Shown here piece after piece: positions 36,024 through 45,097 of a stretch of DNA of 64,000 bases. The first letter of the stretch is position 1, and each line of letters opens with the position of its first letter. The stretch is from Halanaerobiales bacterium (GTDB taxonomy: Bacteria; Bacillota; Halanaerobiia; Halanaerobiales; DTU029). The DNA is taken from contig JARRCS010000001.1 of NCBI GenBank assembly GCA_029981855.1, positions 62,001-126,000 of the forward strand. Reading direction: 5' to 3'. The notes under the pieces were generated by a model. That model saw only the letters and a list, made by a program, of their open reading frames with translations, was not told where the DNA came from and searched no databases. The position numbers were made by a program, and so were the translations under genes.

Positions 36024-37250
36024 CTATCTATGAAAATGGAAGTAGATAATTCTGATTTTTTGGATGGTGTAGATTAAAAGTGAGAGAAACAGGGAGCCAC
36101 CCAGGATGGTAACAAAAATTGCTGAAATAAGTAATAGTCCATTCTGTAAATTCATCTGTTGTAGGAAAGGTAAGAAGGTTGGTTCTATCTTTTTACTGTA
36201 TGGTATGAAGAGAAAGATGGTTATAACTCCTGCTAGTATACTCTGAAGTATCCTGGCAAATACATAGGGTTTAAGTTTTATATCTGTACCGTTGACCATG
36301 GTAGCTACCTGGGCATGAACGGATAAACCGCTCCAGGCAATGACGGCATTGGCGATGATAACCTGTTGTAGCAGGGGTGCCATAGCCTGGCTGGCCAGAT
36401 TGGTACCGTTTGTGATTTCAAAGAAACCGCTTATTAACGGTAAAACCATGGTCTGAGACAAACCCAGAGGCTGTAAGATATACATAAAAAAGCGGGTCAT
36501 GGCATTTATCAGTCCGGTGACGATAAAAATTTCCGTTATTACGGAGAAAAGAATAATAAAGCCACCGACCATGAGAAGGGTATTGACAGACTCTCTGACC
36601 GAATCCCCGAGGAGTTCGCCCAGCGGCCTACCGTCATTTTTCCTGGCTTCAATTAGTTCTGTAATGGCATATGATAATATATTCCTCCTATTTTTGTTCT
36701 TCCTTGGCATGAACGTTCTTTCCGATTTCTCCCCTTTATAAAAACGCAAAACCAGACCGATAATAATACTTGATATATAATGAGCTCCGGCGATAATTAT
36801 ACCCAGATCTGCCCGATGAAACATTCCGACTGCGACAGCCCCAACCATAAACAGCGGGTCAGCGGTATTGGTAAAGGAAACGAGTCTTTCGGCCTCAGTT
36901 TTGCTGCAGAGCCTCTTCCGGCGCAGGCTGGCTGTTATCTTTGCCCCAATCGGATAACCCGAGGCCAGCCCCATAGCCATGGCAAAGGCCCCTACCCCCG
37001 GGACTTTAAAGAGCGGCCTCATTAAGGGTTCTAAGAGAGCTCCCATAAAATGGACTACACCGAGCCCCATCAGGATTTCTGCAATTATAAAAAAGGGTAA
37101 TAATGACGGAAAAACAATCTCCCACCAGACCTTTAAACCTTCCAGGGCTGCATTAAAGGCATCTTCGGAAAAGATTACAATCAGAACGGTAATAGTAACT
37201 GCCATCATGGCTGTTATAACATAATTTCTCTCTTGTTTATGAATACGCAT
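36024..37250 (-). CDS. ylbJ: Sporulation integral membrane protein YlbJ
   Basis: A 408-residue polytopic protein of the nucleoside-transporter gate (Gate) family. It has about eight or more helices and the segments GVGAFAMAMGLASGYPIGAK and FFEITNGTNLASQAMAPLLQ, as in YlbJ, which is needed for spore cortex formation in B. subtilis. ATG 37250 follows TAGGAGGTAATT on the minus strand. Downstream it converges on coaD, the usual neighbour. This is the best sign in the window that the organism can form spores or descends from spore formers. Confidence 0.92.
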   Translation of the reverse strand: MRIHKQERNYVITAMMAVTITVLIVIFSEDAFNAALEGLKVWWEIVFPSLLPFFIIAEILMGLGVVHFMGALLEPLMRPLFKVPGVGAFAMAMGLASGYPIGAKITASLRRKRLCSKTEAERLVSFTNTADPLFMVGAVAVGMFHRADLGIIIAGAHYISSIIIGLVLRFYKGEKSERTFMPRKNKNRRNILSYAITELIEARKNDGRPLGELLGDSVRESVNTLLMVGGFIILFSVITEIFIVTGLINAMTRFFMYILQPLGLSQTMVLPLISGFFEITNGTNLASQAMAPLLQQVIIANAVIAWSGLSVHAQVATMVNGTDIKLKPYVFARILQSILAGVITIFLFIPYSKKIEPTFLPFLQQMNLQNGLLLISAIFVTILGGSLFLSLLIYTIQKIRIIYFHFHR

Positions 37251-37480
37251 ATAATTACCTCCTAATTTGTTCCTGGCTATAATAAATATTATTTAAGGTA
37301 GGGGGTTAATATAACCAGAAAGAGAAATTTCCTCTTTTCTTTTAGGCCCAGTAAATCCGTTATTGAATATTAGTCTTTAAAAATCCCATTATTAGTACAT
37401 ATATTTTTTTAAAAAAATTATAAAAAAAAGAAGGATTTTTTTAATTCGGTGGCGAATAAAAATAAATATAATAAATAATA
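37251..37480. other. AT-rich intergenic region between ylbJ and the rhamnose region
   Basis: No ORF or RNA gene recognised. It contains long A and T runs (37406-37442) and must hold the ylbJ promoter on the minus strand. The first rhamnose-type operator lies at its right edge. Confidence 0.4.
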
Positions 37481-37491
37481 GGAATGATACC
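37481..37491. promoter_or_regulatory. LacI-type operator 1, upstream of the regulator remnant
   Basis: GGAATGATACC, one base from the perfect palindrome GGAATGATTCC found before rhaI (38147). Confidence 0.6.
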
Positions 37492-37557
37492 ACAAGAAAA
37501 ATTGATGTTCTTAAGTAAATACATGATTTTCATAAATTCTTTTTTTTAAGATAAATG

Positions 37558-37568
37558 GGAATGATACC
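37558..37568. promoter_or_regulatory. LacI-type operator 2, just before the regulator remnant
   Basis: GGAATGATACC, identical to operator 1 and about 25 bases before the first LacI codons; suggests that the regulator once controlled itself. Confidence 0.6.
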
Positions 37569-37591
37569 ATTTTAAAACGAGATATTACTCA

Positions 37592-37994
37592 GTAGCAACA
37601 ATAATGGATGTGGTAAAATTAGTCGGATTTTCAAAAACAACAGTCTCTAGGGTGATTAACGGCTATGGGCCTGTCAGTGAAGAGGCGCGACTAAAAATTG
37701 AAGAGGCAATGAGAAAGCTAAATTACACGCCCAATCATTTTACCCAGGGAATGAGGACTAATAAAACCAGGACCATTGCACTATTAGTTCCTGATTGTTT
37801 AAACCCCTTCTACCCGGAGCTATTTAAAAGTGTAGAAGAGGTTGCCCGATATAACCACTTTATGTAATACTGCTGAAGAAACGGTAAGGGAACCTGAACG
37901 GGCTAACAAACAAATAAAGCTGGAAAATGAGTTAATAATCAGAGAGTCTACAGAAGAAGGAAAGTCCAAAGTTTTTACATTTGATGGGTTCTGA
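37592..37994 (+). pseudogene. LacI family regulator, internally deleted and frameshifted
   Basis: The N-terminal helix-turn-helix and hinge are intact: MDVVKLVGFSKTTVSRVING from ATG 37604, then NKTRTIALLVPDCLNPFYPE. The frame ends at 37867. One base over, reading resumes as NTAEETVREPERANKQIKLE, NELIIRESTEEGK, to a stop at 37994. LENELIIREST resembles the extreme C-terminus of LacI regulators, so about 200 residues of the sugar-binding core are missing. Codons back to about 37592 fit the family N-terminus without an ATG. The product could at most be a short DNA-binding fragment. Confidence 0.8.
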
Positions 37995-38146
37995 GACCGG
38001 AAGGGAATTAAGCAAGTTATAGTTTAACTAAATGGGAAGGTTACCACTTCAATTAGAGAGTAAAAATATATAATTAAACCATTAAAATGGTAAACATATA
38101 TAGAATAGAAAATTAAATACTTAAGAATATATTAGTAATCTTTATA
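37995..38146. other. AT-rich gap before rhaI
   Basis: Nothing coding is seen. It presumably holds the rhaI promoter; no clean -35/-10 pair was found. Confidence 0.35.
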
Positions 38147-38157
38147 GGAATGATTCC
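38147..38157. promoter_or_regulatory. LacI-type operator 3, perfect palindrome before rhaI
   Basis: GGAATGATTCC is an exact inverted repeat around a central G. It lies 20 bases before the rhaI start, just ahead of the ribosome site, positioned to block transcription or elongation. Confidence 0.7.
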
Positions 38158-38176
38158 ATTAAAGGAGGATATTTTA

Positions 38177-39337
38177 ATGAACAAAGAAAAAATGTATAAA
38201 AAAACCGAAATTGAGATGATTAAAAAAAGACTCAAAAACCAGAAGATAGAGACCCCTTCCTGGGGATATGGTGATAGTGGAACTAGATTTAAGGTCTTTC
38301 ATCAAGAAGGTGCTGCCAGGGAAATTTATGAAAAGATTGCTGATGCTGCACAGGTTCATAAATACACAGGTATTACGCCTTCAGTGGCCTTGCATATTCC
38401 CTGGGATCAGGTTGATGACTGGTTGGAATTAAAGGAATACACAGAAGATAAGGGCCTGAAAATCGGGGCTATCAACCCCAACCTTTTTCAGGAAGAGGAG
38501 TATAAACTGGGTAGTTTAACCCACCCCGATGAACAGATAAGGAAAAAGGCTTTAGATCATATTTTGGAATGTATTGAGATTATGAGAAAAACCGGGTCAA
38601 AGTTCTTGAGTTTATGGCTGGCCGATGGGACCAACTATCCCGGTCAGGATGATTTTAAGGCCAGGAAACATCGCCTTGAAGATGCCCTGCAAAAGGTCTA
38701 TCAGGCAATGGATGATGATATGACCTTGCTAATTGAGTATAAGTTCTTTGAACCGGGCTTTTACCATACAGATATAGGTGACTGGGGAATGGCCACCTTA
38801 TTAGCTAAAAAATTGGGGCCTCAGGCCAAAACCCTGGTTGATTTAGGCCATCATCCTCTGGGGACCAATATAGAACAGATTGTGGCTTATCTCATCGATG
38901 AGGACAAGCTGGGAGGATTCCACTTCAATAATAAGAAATATGCCGATGATGATCTTACCGTGGGTTCAATAAACCCTTATGAATTATTTCTGATTTATAA
39001 TGAATTGGTTGCCGGTGAAGAAGAGAAGGAAATGAATGTCGCCTATATGATTGATCAGAGCCATAACATAAAGCCCAAGATTGAGGCCATGATCCAGTCG
39101 GTTATGAATATCCAGGAAGCTTATGCAAAAGCATTACTGGTGGACCGTGAATCTTTAAAGGAGGCACAGCAGGCTGGTGATGTGGTTATGGCAGAGGAGA
39201 TTCTACTCGATGCTTATAGAACTGATGTTAGACCGTTACTGGCGTCTATTCGGGAAGAGATGGGTGTTCCAATTAACCCTCTGGAAGCTTATCGAAATTC
39301 GGGATATGCCAGTAAGATAGCTGAGGAGAGAGGTTAA
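38177..39337 (+). CDS. rhaI: L-rhamnose isomerase (RhaI type)
   Basis: Converts L-rhamnose to L-rhamnulose. The 386-residue TIM-barrel protein resembles the Pseudomonas stutzeri-type Rha[21 protein letters not shown] near residue 26, [57 protein letters not shown] and [20 protein letters not shown], which together give the metal-binding glutamate, aspartate and histidine residues. ATG 38177 follows AAAGGAGG; an ATG at 38150 in frame lies inside the operator and is not the start. It heads the rhamnose operon. Confidence 0.9.
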   Translation: MNKEKMYKKTEIEMIKKRLKNQKIETPSWGYGDSGTRFKVFHQEGAAREIYEKIADAAQVHKYTGITPSVALHIPWDQVDDWLELKEYTEDKGLKIGAINPNLFQEEEYKLGSLTHPDEQIRKKALDHILECIEIMRKTGSKFLSLWLADGTNYPGQDDFKARKHRLEDALQKVYQAMDDDMTLLIEYKFFEPGFYHTDIGDWGMATLLAKKLGPQAKTLVDLGHHPLGTNIEQIVAYLIDEDKLGGFHFNNKKYADDDLTVGSINPYELFLIYNELVAGEEEKEMNVAYMIDQSHNIKPKIEAMIQSVMNIQEAYAKALLVDRESLKEAQQAGDVVMAEEILLDAYRTDVRPLLASIREEMGVPINPLEAYRNSGYASKIAEERG

Positions 39338-39401
39338 TAAGTCTATTATCAGACTAGCTGATATCAGAAAGTCATTTAAATATTAAAGGGAGGATTCAAT
39401 A

Positions 39402-39662
39402 ATGGATCTTGGTATAACCCAGACAGGGGATGGCAAGTTAAAGATGGTAGTAAGTCAGGGGATGGCTACCGATGGAGAGATTATGCATGTGGGTAATACC
39501 ATGACACCTGTTAAATTTGCCATGAAACCCAGAGAGTTTATGGATAAATGGTTCAGTTTGGGTCCAACACACCATTTCGCCATGTCTGTGGGACATAATG
39601 CAACTTTACTGGAAAAGGTTGCAATATTAATAGATATACCATTTGAGATAGTATGTTTATAA
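39402..39662 (+). pseudogene. C-terminal stub of an L-fucose/L-arabinose isomerase-like protein
   Basis: Eighty-six residues starting MDLGITQTGDGKLKMVVSQG, then GEIMHVGNTMTPVKFAM and WFSLGPTHHFAMSVGHNATL. The GPTHHFA...GH segment and G-NT-TPV pattern belong to the extreme C-terminal part of fucose/arabinose isomerase-like proteins of about 470 residues; the catalytic N-terminal and central domains are missing. A good ribosome site (AAAGGGAGG) and ATG precede it, so the deletion seems to have fused a start region to the tail. It may be translated but cannot be a complete isomerase. Confidence 0.7.
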
Positions 39663-39689
39663 ACAAATTATTATAAAGGAGAGGGAATA

Positions 39690-40013
39690 ATGAAAAGAGT
39701 TGGTTTTAAATTAAAATTAAAAGCTCAAAAACAGGAAGAATATAAGAAACGCCATGATGAAATATGGCCGGAGATGCTTGAGGTTTTAGATAAAGCTGGA
39801 ATTAAGAATTATTCAATCTGGAATATAGGTACTGAGCTTTTCGGATATTATGAAGTAGAAGATTTAGAGTATAGTAATAAGGTGCAGGCTGAAAGTGAAG
39901 TTGTCAAAAAATGGAATGTTTATATGGAAGATTTACTGGAAAGTACAACCGATGATGATGGCAATGTAGTACCTGTAATAGAATTTATGGATTTAATGTT
40001 TTATAAAGAATAA
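39690..40013 (+). CDS. rhaM: L-rhamnose mutarotase
   Basis: Interconverts the anomers of L-rhamnose so that the isomerase receives its preferred form. 107 residues with KRVGFKLKLKAQKQEEYKKR, HDEIWPEMLEVLDKAGIKNY (the catalytic histidine region) and SIWNIGTELFGYYEVED. Length and start (ATG 39690 behind AAAGGAGAGGG) are normal for the dimeric RhaM/RhaU family. Adjacent to rhaI and the importer, in line with rhamnose use. Confidence 0.9.
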   Translation: MKRVGFKLKLKAQKQEEYKKRHDEIWPEMLEVLDKAGIKNYSIWNIGTELFGYYEVEDLEYSNKVQAESEVVKKWNVYMEDLLESTTDDDGNVVPVIEFMDLMFYKE

Positions 40014-40099
40014 ACTTAATTGTTTGGTAATATCTTATAAATAAAATAATTAGGTAATATTGCTTTTTGGAATAAAATCTTTGAATAGGAGAGTTATAT

Positions 40100-41611
40100 A
40101 TGTCAGAGTATATTTTAGAACTTAAAGGTGTGACCAAAACATTTCCGGGTGTAAAGGCGCTTGATGATGTTCATTTTCAACTAAAATCAGGTGAAATACA
40201 TGCTTTAATGGGTGAAAATGGTGCGGGCAAATCAACCTTTATTAAAATCATTACCGGAGTACATCAACCAGATGAAGGAGAAATATATTTAAATGGTCAA
40301 AAAGTTGATATAAATAATCCTAGAGATGCCCAAAAACTGGGGATAGCCGCTATTTATCAACATGTAACATGTTATCCTGATTTGAGTGTTACCGAAAATA
40401 TTTTTATGGGTCACGAGAAAATAAAAAAAGGTACTAATAGATTATTATGGAATGAAATGCACTCAGAAGCGCAGAAACTTCTGGATGAATTAGGTGCTAC
40501 TTTTGACCCTAAAACCAGGATGGGTGAGCTTAGTGTGGCCCAGCAGCAGATTGTTGAAATTGCAAAAGCTCTATCCACAAATGCTAAGATTATTATTATG
40601 GATGAGCCTACCGCATCTTTAACAAAAAGTGAGAGTGAAGAACTATATAGAATTACAGAAAAGTTACGGAATAATGGTACATCAATTATTTTTATATCCC
40701 ATAGATTAGAAGATATGTATAGATTAGCAAATAGAGTTACGGTATTTAGAGACTCTAAATATATAGGTACATGGGAAGTAAATGAAATCTCAAATGAGGA
40801 ACTTATTGTAGCTATGGTTGGCCGTGAAATTACACAGATGTTTCCTAAAAAAGAAGCTAAGATTGGCGAAGAAATTCTACGGGTTGAAAAACTTGGGAAA
40901 ATAGGTTTTTTTAAAGATATTTCCTTTACATTGCATAAAGGAGAAATCCTTGGATTAACAGGCCTTGTTGGTTCTGGGAGAACTGAGGTGTGTCAGGCTA
41001 TTTTTGGAATCACATCCCCTGATGAAGGTAAAATAATATTTGAAGGTAAAGAAGTGAAAATAGACCATCCATTGCAAGCAATGAATCTGGGAATTGGATA
41101 TTTACCTGAAGACAGACAAAAACAGGGACTTGTACTGGAATGGAGTATTGAAAAGAATATTACTTTACCTGCATTAGATAAGGTATCTCATAAAGGCTGG
41201 TTGGATAAGGAAAAAGAGGTAGAAATTGCTCAAGCATTAGCTAAAAAAGTAAATGTAAAGGCGAAAAGTATTTATGATTTAGCAAATTCATTGTCTGGAG
41301 GAAACCAACAGAAAGTAGTCGTAGCTAAGCTACTTACTGCAGATTTGAAAGTTATTATTGTTGATGAACCCACAAAGGGTGTTGATGTTGGAGCTAAATC
41401 TGCTATTTTGGAAATAATGAGTGATCTGGCCAGTCAGGGTTATGGAATAATAATGGTATCCTCAGAGATGCCTGAAGTACTTGGAATGAGTGACAGAATA
41501 ATTGTTATGAGAGAAGGTAGGATTACTGCTCAGCTTTCGCGAGAAGAGGCTTCACAGGAAATCATTCTTGAAGCTGCAATGACTAAAAAACGTTCTGTTA
41601 ACACTGCTTAG
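40100..41611 (+). CDS. rhaT: Sugar ABC importer ATP-binding protein (RhaT/RbsA-like)
   Basis: A 503-residue double ATPase of the carbohydrate CUT2 class. The first nucleotide-binding domain has GENGAGKSTFIKIITG, LSVAQQQIVEIAKAL and IIMDEPTASLT. The second, from about residue 250, has the degenerate GLVGSGRTEVCQAIFGI, LSGGNQQKVVVAKLL and IIVDEPTKGVDVGAKS, the usual CUT2 asymmetry. Rhamnose is inferred from rhaI and rhaM upstream. RBS AGGAGAG before ATG 40100. This gene and the next three appear more AT-rich than the flanking housekeeping genes. Confidence 0.88.
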   Translation: MSEYILELKGVTKTFPGVKALDDVHFQLKSGEIHALMGENGAGKSTFIKIITGVHQPDEGEIYLNGQKVDINNPRDAQKLGIAAIYQHVTCYPDLSVTENIFMGHEKIKKGTNRLLWNEMHSEAQKLLDELGATFDPKTRMGELSVAQQQIVEIAKALSTNAKIIIMDEPTASLTKSESEELYRITEKLRNNGTSIIFISHRLEDMYRLANRVTVFRDSKYIGTWEVNEISNEELIVAMVGREITQMFPKKEAKIGEEILRVEKLGKIGFFKDISFTLHKGEILGLTGLVGSGRTEVCQAIFGITSPDEGKIIFEGKEVKIDHPLQAMNLGIGYLPEDRQKQGLVLEWSIEKNITLPALDKVSHKGWLDKEKEVEIAQALAKKVNVKAKSIYDLANSLSGGNQQKVVVAKLLTADLKVIIVDEPTKGVDVGAKSAILEIMSDLASQGYGIIMVSSEMPEVLGMSDRIIVMREGRITAQLSREEASQEIILEAAMTKKRSVNTA

Positions 41612-41648
41612 ATTCAGAATATATAAAGTAAGAAGGTGGGACTAAAAT

Positions 41649-42656
41649 ATGAAAAAAAATGACAGGGGAAAGGTGTTTAATCATAAAAACATTAATAAGT
41701 TTAGGGAATTGGGGCTTCTAGGATTTATTATCATTCTTTCGATCTTTATACAAATGAGGAACCCTAATTATCTAACTTTAGAAAATATTAATGATTTAAT
41801 AAAAAATACAGCAATTCTTAGTATACTTGCTATAGGTATGATGATGGTAATTATAACAAGAGGGATTGATCTTTCAGTTGCTGCTACACTAGCATTATCA
41901 GGTATGATAACTGCAATGACTGTAAGATCTTATCCGAGTCTACATCCGCTTTTAACAATTTTATTGGGAACTATAATTGGTCTTTTTTGTGGAGCAATTA
42001 TAGGTTTCCTTGTCTCGAAAATGTCCATATTACCGATAATTGCTACACTGGGTATGATGAATATATACAGGGGACTTACTTACTGGATTAGTGGCGGAAA
42101 GTGGATTAGTTCATATCAAATGTCGACAGGCTTCAAGCGTATTGCGACAGGTTCAATACTGGGAATTAACAATTTAATATTTATAGCAATTGTGCTCTAT
42201 ATAGTGGCTTATTATTTTGTTAATCATACAAGGACAGGCAGGCAGATATATGCAGTAGGGAGTAATCCTGATTCAGCAAAAGTCAGTGGTATAAAGATTG
42301 ATAAAATATTATTTTTAGTTTATTCAATTATGGGAGTACTGGCCGGTCTTTCAGGTGTATTATGGGTTTCAAAGTTTGCTTCAGCACAAAGTAATACTGC
42401 TACAGGTTACGAATTAACGGTTATCGCTGCCTGTATTGTTGGTGGTGTTAATATAGCTGGTGGATCAGGTAAAATATCAGGTATTATTTTGGGCTCTCTT
42501 CTGCTAGGTGTTTTAAAAAATGCATTACCATTAATTAAGGTTTCACCTTTTTGGCAAGATGCGATCCAGGGGGGAATCATACTTCTGGCAGTAGTTGTAA
42601 GTGCACTTGTTAAAAGAAGTGTCGATAGAAATAATCTTATAAGAAGGGAAGTATAA
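41649..42656 (+). CDS. Sugar ABC importer permease 1 (RhaP/RhaQ type)
   Basis: A 335-residue CUT2 permease with about eight to ten helices. Features are ILAIGMMMVIITRGIDLSVA, the EAA-like coupling loop RQIYAVGSNPDSAKVSGIKI and the C-terminal AACIVGGVNIAGGSGKISGI. It should pair with the next permease to form the rhamnose channel; which of RhaP and RhaQ it is cannot be told. RBS AGAAGGTGGGA before ATG 41649. Tightly spaced with both neighbours. Confidence 0.88.
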   Translation: MKKNDRGKVFNHKNINKFRELGLLGFIIILSIFIQMRNPNYLTLENINDLIKNTAILSILAIGMMMVIITRGIDLSVAATLALSGMITAMTVRSYPSLHPLLTILLGTIIGLFCGAIIGFLVSKMSILPIIATLGMMNIYRGLTYWISGGKWISSYQMSTGFKRIATGSILGINNLIFIAIVLYIVAYYFVNHTRTGRQIYAVGSNPDSAKVSGIKIDKILFLVYSIMGVLAGLSGVLWVSKFASAQSNTATGYELTVIAACIVGGVNIAGGSGKISGIILGSLLLGVLKNALPLIKVSPFWQDAIQGGIILLAVVVSALVKRSVDRNNLIRREV

Positions 42657-42659
42657 GTT

Positions 42660-43658
42660 ATGGAAAATACCGATTTAACAGCAGAAAAAAATTTTGATTT
42701 AAAAAGTTTTTTCTTCCAATGGGAGTGGGTACTTGTATTAATATTGATAATAGTAAATTTTATTAATACATATTTATCTCCCTATTATTTAAATACTTAT
42801 ACACTACTGGATGCAACAATGACATTTCTTGATAAAGCCTTTATTGTATTACCTATGACTTTTGTCATAATATTTGGTGATATTGATATTTCAGTCGGTT
42901 CCACTGTTGCTTTATCTTCAGTTGTTATGGCTGTAGCTTATAATTTAGGAATGCCTATGTCTTTAGCAATTATTATATGTTTATTGGTAGGTACTGTTTG
43001 TGGGATGATTAATGGGTTGTTAATTGTTAAGTTTAAAGAACTGTCAGCTGTCATTGTAACACTATCTACCATGACACTATATCGCGGAATAGCTTATACT
43101 ATTCTTGAGGATCAAGCGGCTGGAGGTTTTCCAGAATGGTTTACTTTTCCAGGTTGGGGTTATGTAAAAGGTATTCCTTTTATTCTAATTGTATTTACTA
43201 TATTTGCTATAATCTTTGCTTTGCTTTTACATCGAACAACATTCGGGAGACAAGTATATGCAATAGGAAATAATGCTGTTGCTAGTAGATACTCAGGAGT
43301 ACAGGTTAATAAAATTAAATTTATTGTTTTTACACTTGCAGGTTTTATGTCTGCAATAGCTGCTTTGTTTTTAACCTCAAGAATGGGAAGTACAAGGCCA
43401 AATGTTGCACTAGGTTATGAATTAGATGTAATAGCGATGGTTGTCTTAGGTGGTGTAAGTACATCAGGTGGTAAAGGTAGAATAATTGGTACAATATTAT
43501 CAATTTTTATAGTTGGATATCTAAGATATGGACTGGGTCTTATTAATGTACCAGCACAAGTAATCTTAATTATTATTGGATTGTTATTGATATTTGCTGT
43601 AATGGTTCCCAATTTAGAAAAATATTTTAAAAGAAAAAAAACTAAAAAAGCATTTTAA
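42660..43658 (+). CDS. Sugar ABC importer permease 2 (RhaP/RhaQ type)
   Basis: A 332-residue CUT2 permease. It has TFVIIFGDIDISVGSTVALS, the coupling segment RQVYAIGNNAVASRYSGVQV and VIAMVVLGGVSTSGGKGRII. The start is ATG 42660, four bases after the previous stop, with AGAAGGGAAG upstream inside the previous gene. With two distinct permeases and a fused ATPase, this matches RhaPQ-T-S importers rather than the homodimeric ribose type. Confidence 0.88.
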   Translation: MENTDLTAEKNFDLKSFFFQWEWVLVLILIIVNFINTYLSPYYLNTYTLLDATMTFLDKAFIVLPMTFVIIFGDIDISVGSTVALSSVVMAVAYNLGMPMSLAIIICLLVGTVCGMINGLLIVKFKELSAVIVTLSTMTLYRGIAYTILEDQAAGGFPEWFTFPGWGYVKGIPFILIVFTIFAIIFALLLHRTTFGRQVYAIGNNAVASRYSGVQVNKIKFIVFTLAGFMSAIAALFLTSRMGSTRPNVALGYELDVIAMVVLGGVSTSGGKGRIIGTILSIFIVGYLRYGLGLINVPAQVILIIIGLLLIFAVMVPNLEKYFKRKKTKKAF

Positions 43659-43743
43659 TTATGGTAGTCATAAAATTTTATATGGAGTATATTGATTACT
43701 CCATATAAATACAATATAAATATTAAAAGGAGGAGAAAGTAAA

Positions 43744-44754
43744 ATGCAAAAGGTTTTTGCAGGTCTGATTTGTTTAGTATTGGTCGTGTCTATGGTATTG
43801 GGAATTGGTTCGAGTGTAAATGCTGCGGGAAAATATGCTGTAATTTTTAAGAGTGCTGGTAATCCTTTTGGTGAAAAACTGATGGAAGGGTTTAAAGATG
43901 CCATCGAAGAAGTTGGCGGTGAAGCTATTTTAAGGGCCCCTGCTCAGCCAACTGCAGAAGAGCAGATTCAGATGATAGAACAACTTATAGCTCAACGCGT
44001 TGATGCGATAGCTATAAGTGCTAATGATTATGATGCCCTTGAACCGGCTCTTAAAAAAGCGATGAGCAGAGGCATAAAGGTTGTTTCCCTTGATTCTGCT
44101 GTTAACCCTCAGAGTAGACATGTACATGTAAACCAGGCAGATCCGGAATTAATTGGCCGTGTTGAAGTTCAAGCTATTTATGAAATGATAGGTGGAGAAG
44201 GGCAAATTGCTATTTTAAGTGCTACTTCTCAGGCCAGTAATCAAAATCTCTGGATTGAGTGGATGAAGAAAGAACTGGAAAAACCAAAATATGATAAGGT
44301 TGAACTTGTTAAAGTTGCTTATGGGGATGACCTTAGAGACAAGAGTGTTGCTGAAACAGAGGCTTTGCTAAAATCATACCCTAATCTCAAAGGTATAATA
44401 GCTCCAACAACAGTTGGTATTGCTGCAGCAGCAAAAGTACTTACAGATAAAGGATTAAAAGGCAAAGTACAGCTAACAGGTCTTGGATTACCTAGTGAAA
44501 TGGCTGAATATATTAAAAGTGGAGTTTGTCAGTGGATGTATCTTTGGAATCCTATTGATTTAGGATATTTAGGAGGTTATGCAGCTCATGCCCTGGTAAC
44601 AGGGGAAATAACTGGTGAACCTGGTGATACATTCGTTGCTGGAAAACTTGGTGAAAAAGAAGTAATTCAAGCTGGAGAAGGAACTGAAATTATGCTTGGT
44701 GCTCCATTTAAATTCGATGCCAGTAATATTGATGAGTGGAAGGATGTATATTAA
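43744..44754 (+). CDS. rhaS: Rhamnose-type sugar-binding protein
   Basis: A 336-residue periplasmic-binding-protein-like 1 family protein. A signal peptide of about 27 residues ends SSVNAAGK without a lipobox cysteine. Mature features: YAVIFKSAGNPFGEKLMEGF, EQIQMIEQLIAQRVDAIAIS, RGIKVVSLDSAVNP and VNQADPELIGRVEVQ, the usual RhaS/rhamnose ABC binding pattern. The gene is last in the importer operon, with its own GGAGGAG site and about 85 bases of preceding space. Ligand assignment rests on context. Confidence 0.85.
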   Translation: MQKVFAGLICLVLVVSMVLGIGSSVNAAGKYAVIFKSAGNPFGEKLMEGFKDAIEEVGGEAILRAPAQPTAEEQIQMIEQLIAQRVDAIAISANDYDALEPALKKAMSRGIKVVSLDSAVNPQSRHVHVNQADPELIGRVEVQAIYEMIGGEGQIAILSATSQASNQNLWIEWMKKELEKPKYDKVELVKVAYGDDLRDKSVAETEALLKSYPNLKGIIAPTTVGIAAAAKVLTDKGLKGKVQLTGLGLPSEMAEYIKSGVCQWMYLWNPIDLGYLGGYAAHALVTGEITGEPGDTFVAGKLGEKEVIQAGEGTEIMLGAPFKFDASNIDEWKDVY

Positions 44755-44797
44755 TACAGACTATTTTACTTGCCTGAATAACCAGGAGTAAATAAAG

Positions 44798-44828
44798 GAG
44801 GAGATTAACATTTGTTGTTAATCTCCTC
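44798..44828 (+). terminator. Hairpin after the rhamnose importer operon
   Basis: GAGGAGATTAAC at 44798-44809 pairs exactly with GTTAATCTCCTC at 44817-44828 around seven bases. No clear U-run follows, so it may stabilise the 3' end as well as stop transcription. Confidence 0.6.
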
Positions 44829-44881
44829 ATAAACATTATAATTCAGAAAGATAGCATAATAGTATTAAATAATTGAAAACC

Positions 44882-44944
44882 TCACCCCGTAATTTCCTGA
44901 GTTTAATTGGTTACCGCATAAAAAGCCAGAAAATTACAAGGTGA
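44882..44944. repeat. Imperfect long inverted repeat
   Basis: TCACCCCGTAATTTCCTG (44882-44899) and CAGAAAATTACAAGGTGA (44927-44944) are inverse complements at 15 of 18 positions. No gene is evident in 44829-45097; the structure could be a remnant of a mobile element end or an RNA hairpin. Confidence 0.45.
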
Positions 44945-45097
44945 AGTCTATTTCTAAATATTCGATACATAATCATAATATCCTTCAAAATTTTGAAGAA
45001 TAGCTTCAGGTAAAGGCTTAATTTTGAAATGGAATGCTTAGCACAAAATAATGTCTCTGCTAAACTATCCCGATAAGGGTGATAGATGGAAAGCTAG

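Noticed and set aside
36499-37224. Plus-strand ORFs within ylbJ
   Set aside because: They are shadows of the conserved minus-strand membrane protein.
37604-37867. Intact short LacI regulator
   Set aside because: It ends inside the first part of the sugar-binding core, and a C-terminal LacI-like tail follows in another frame, so it is a deleted gene.
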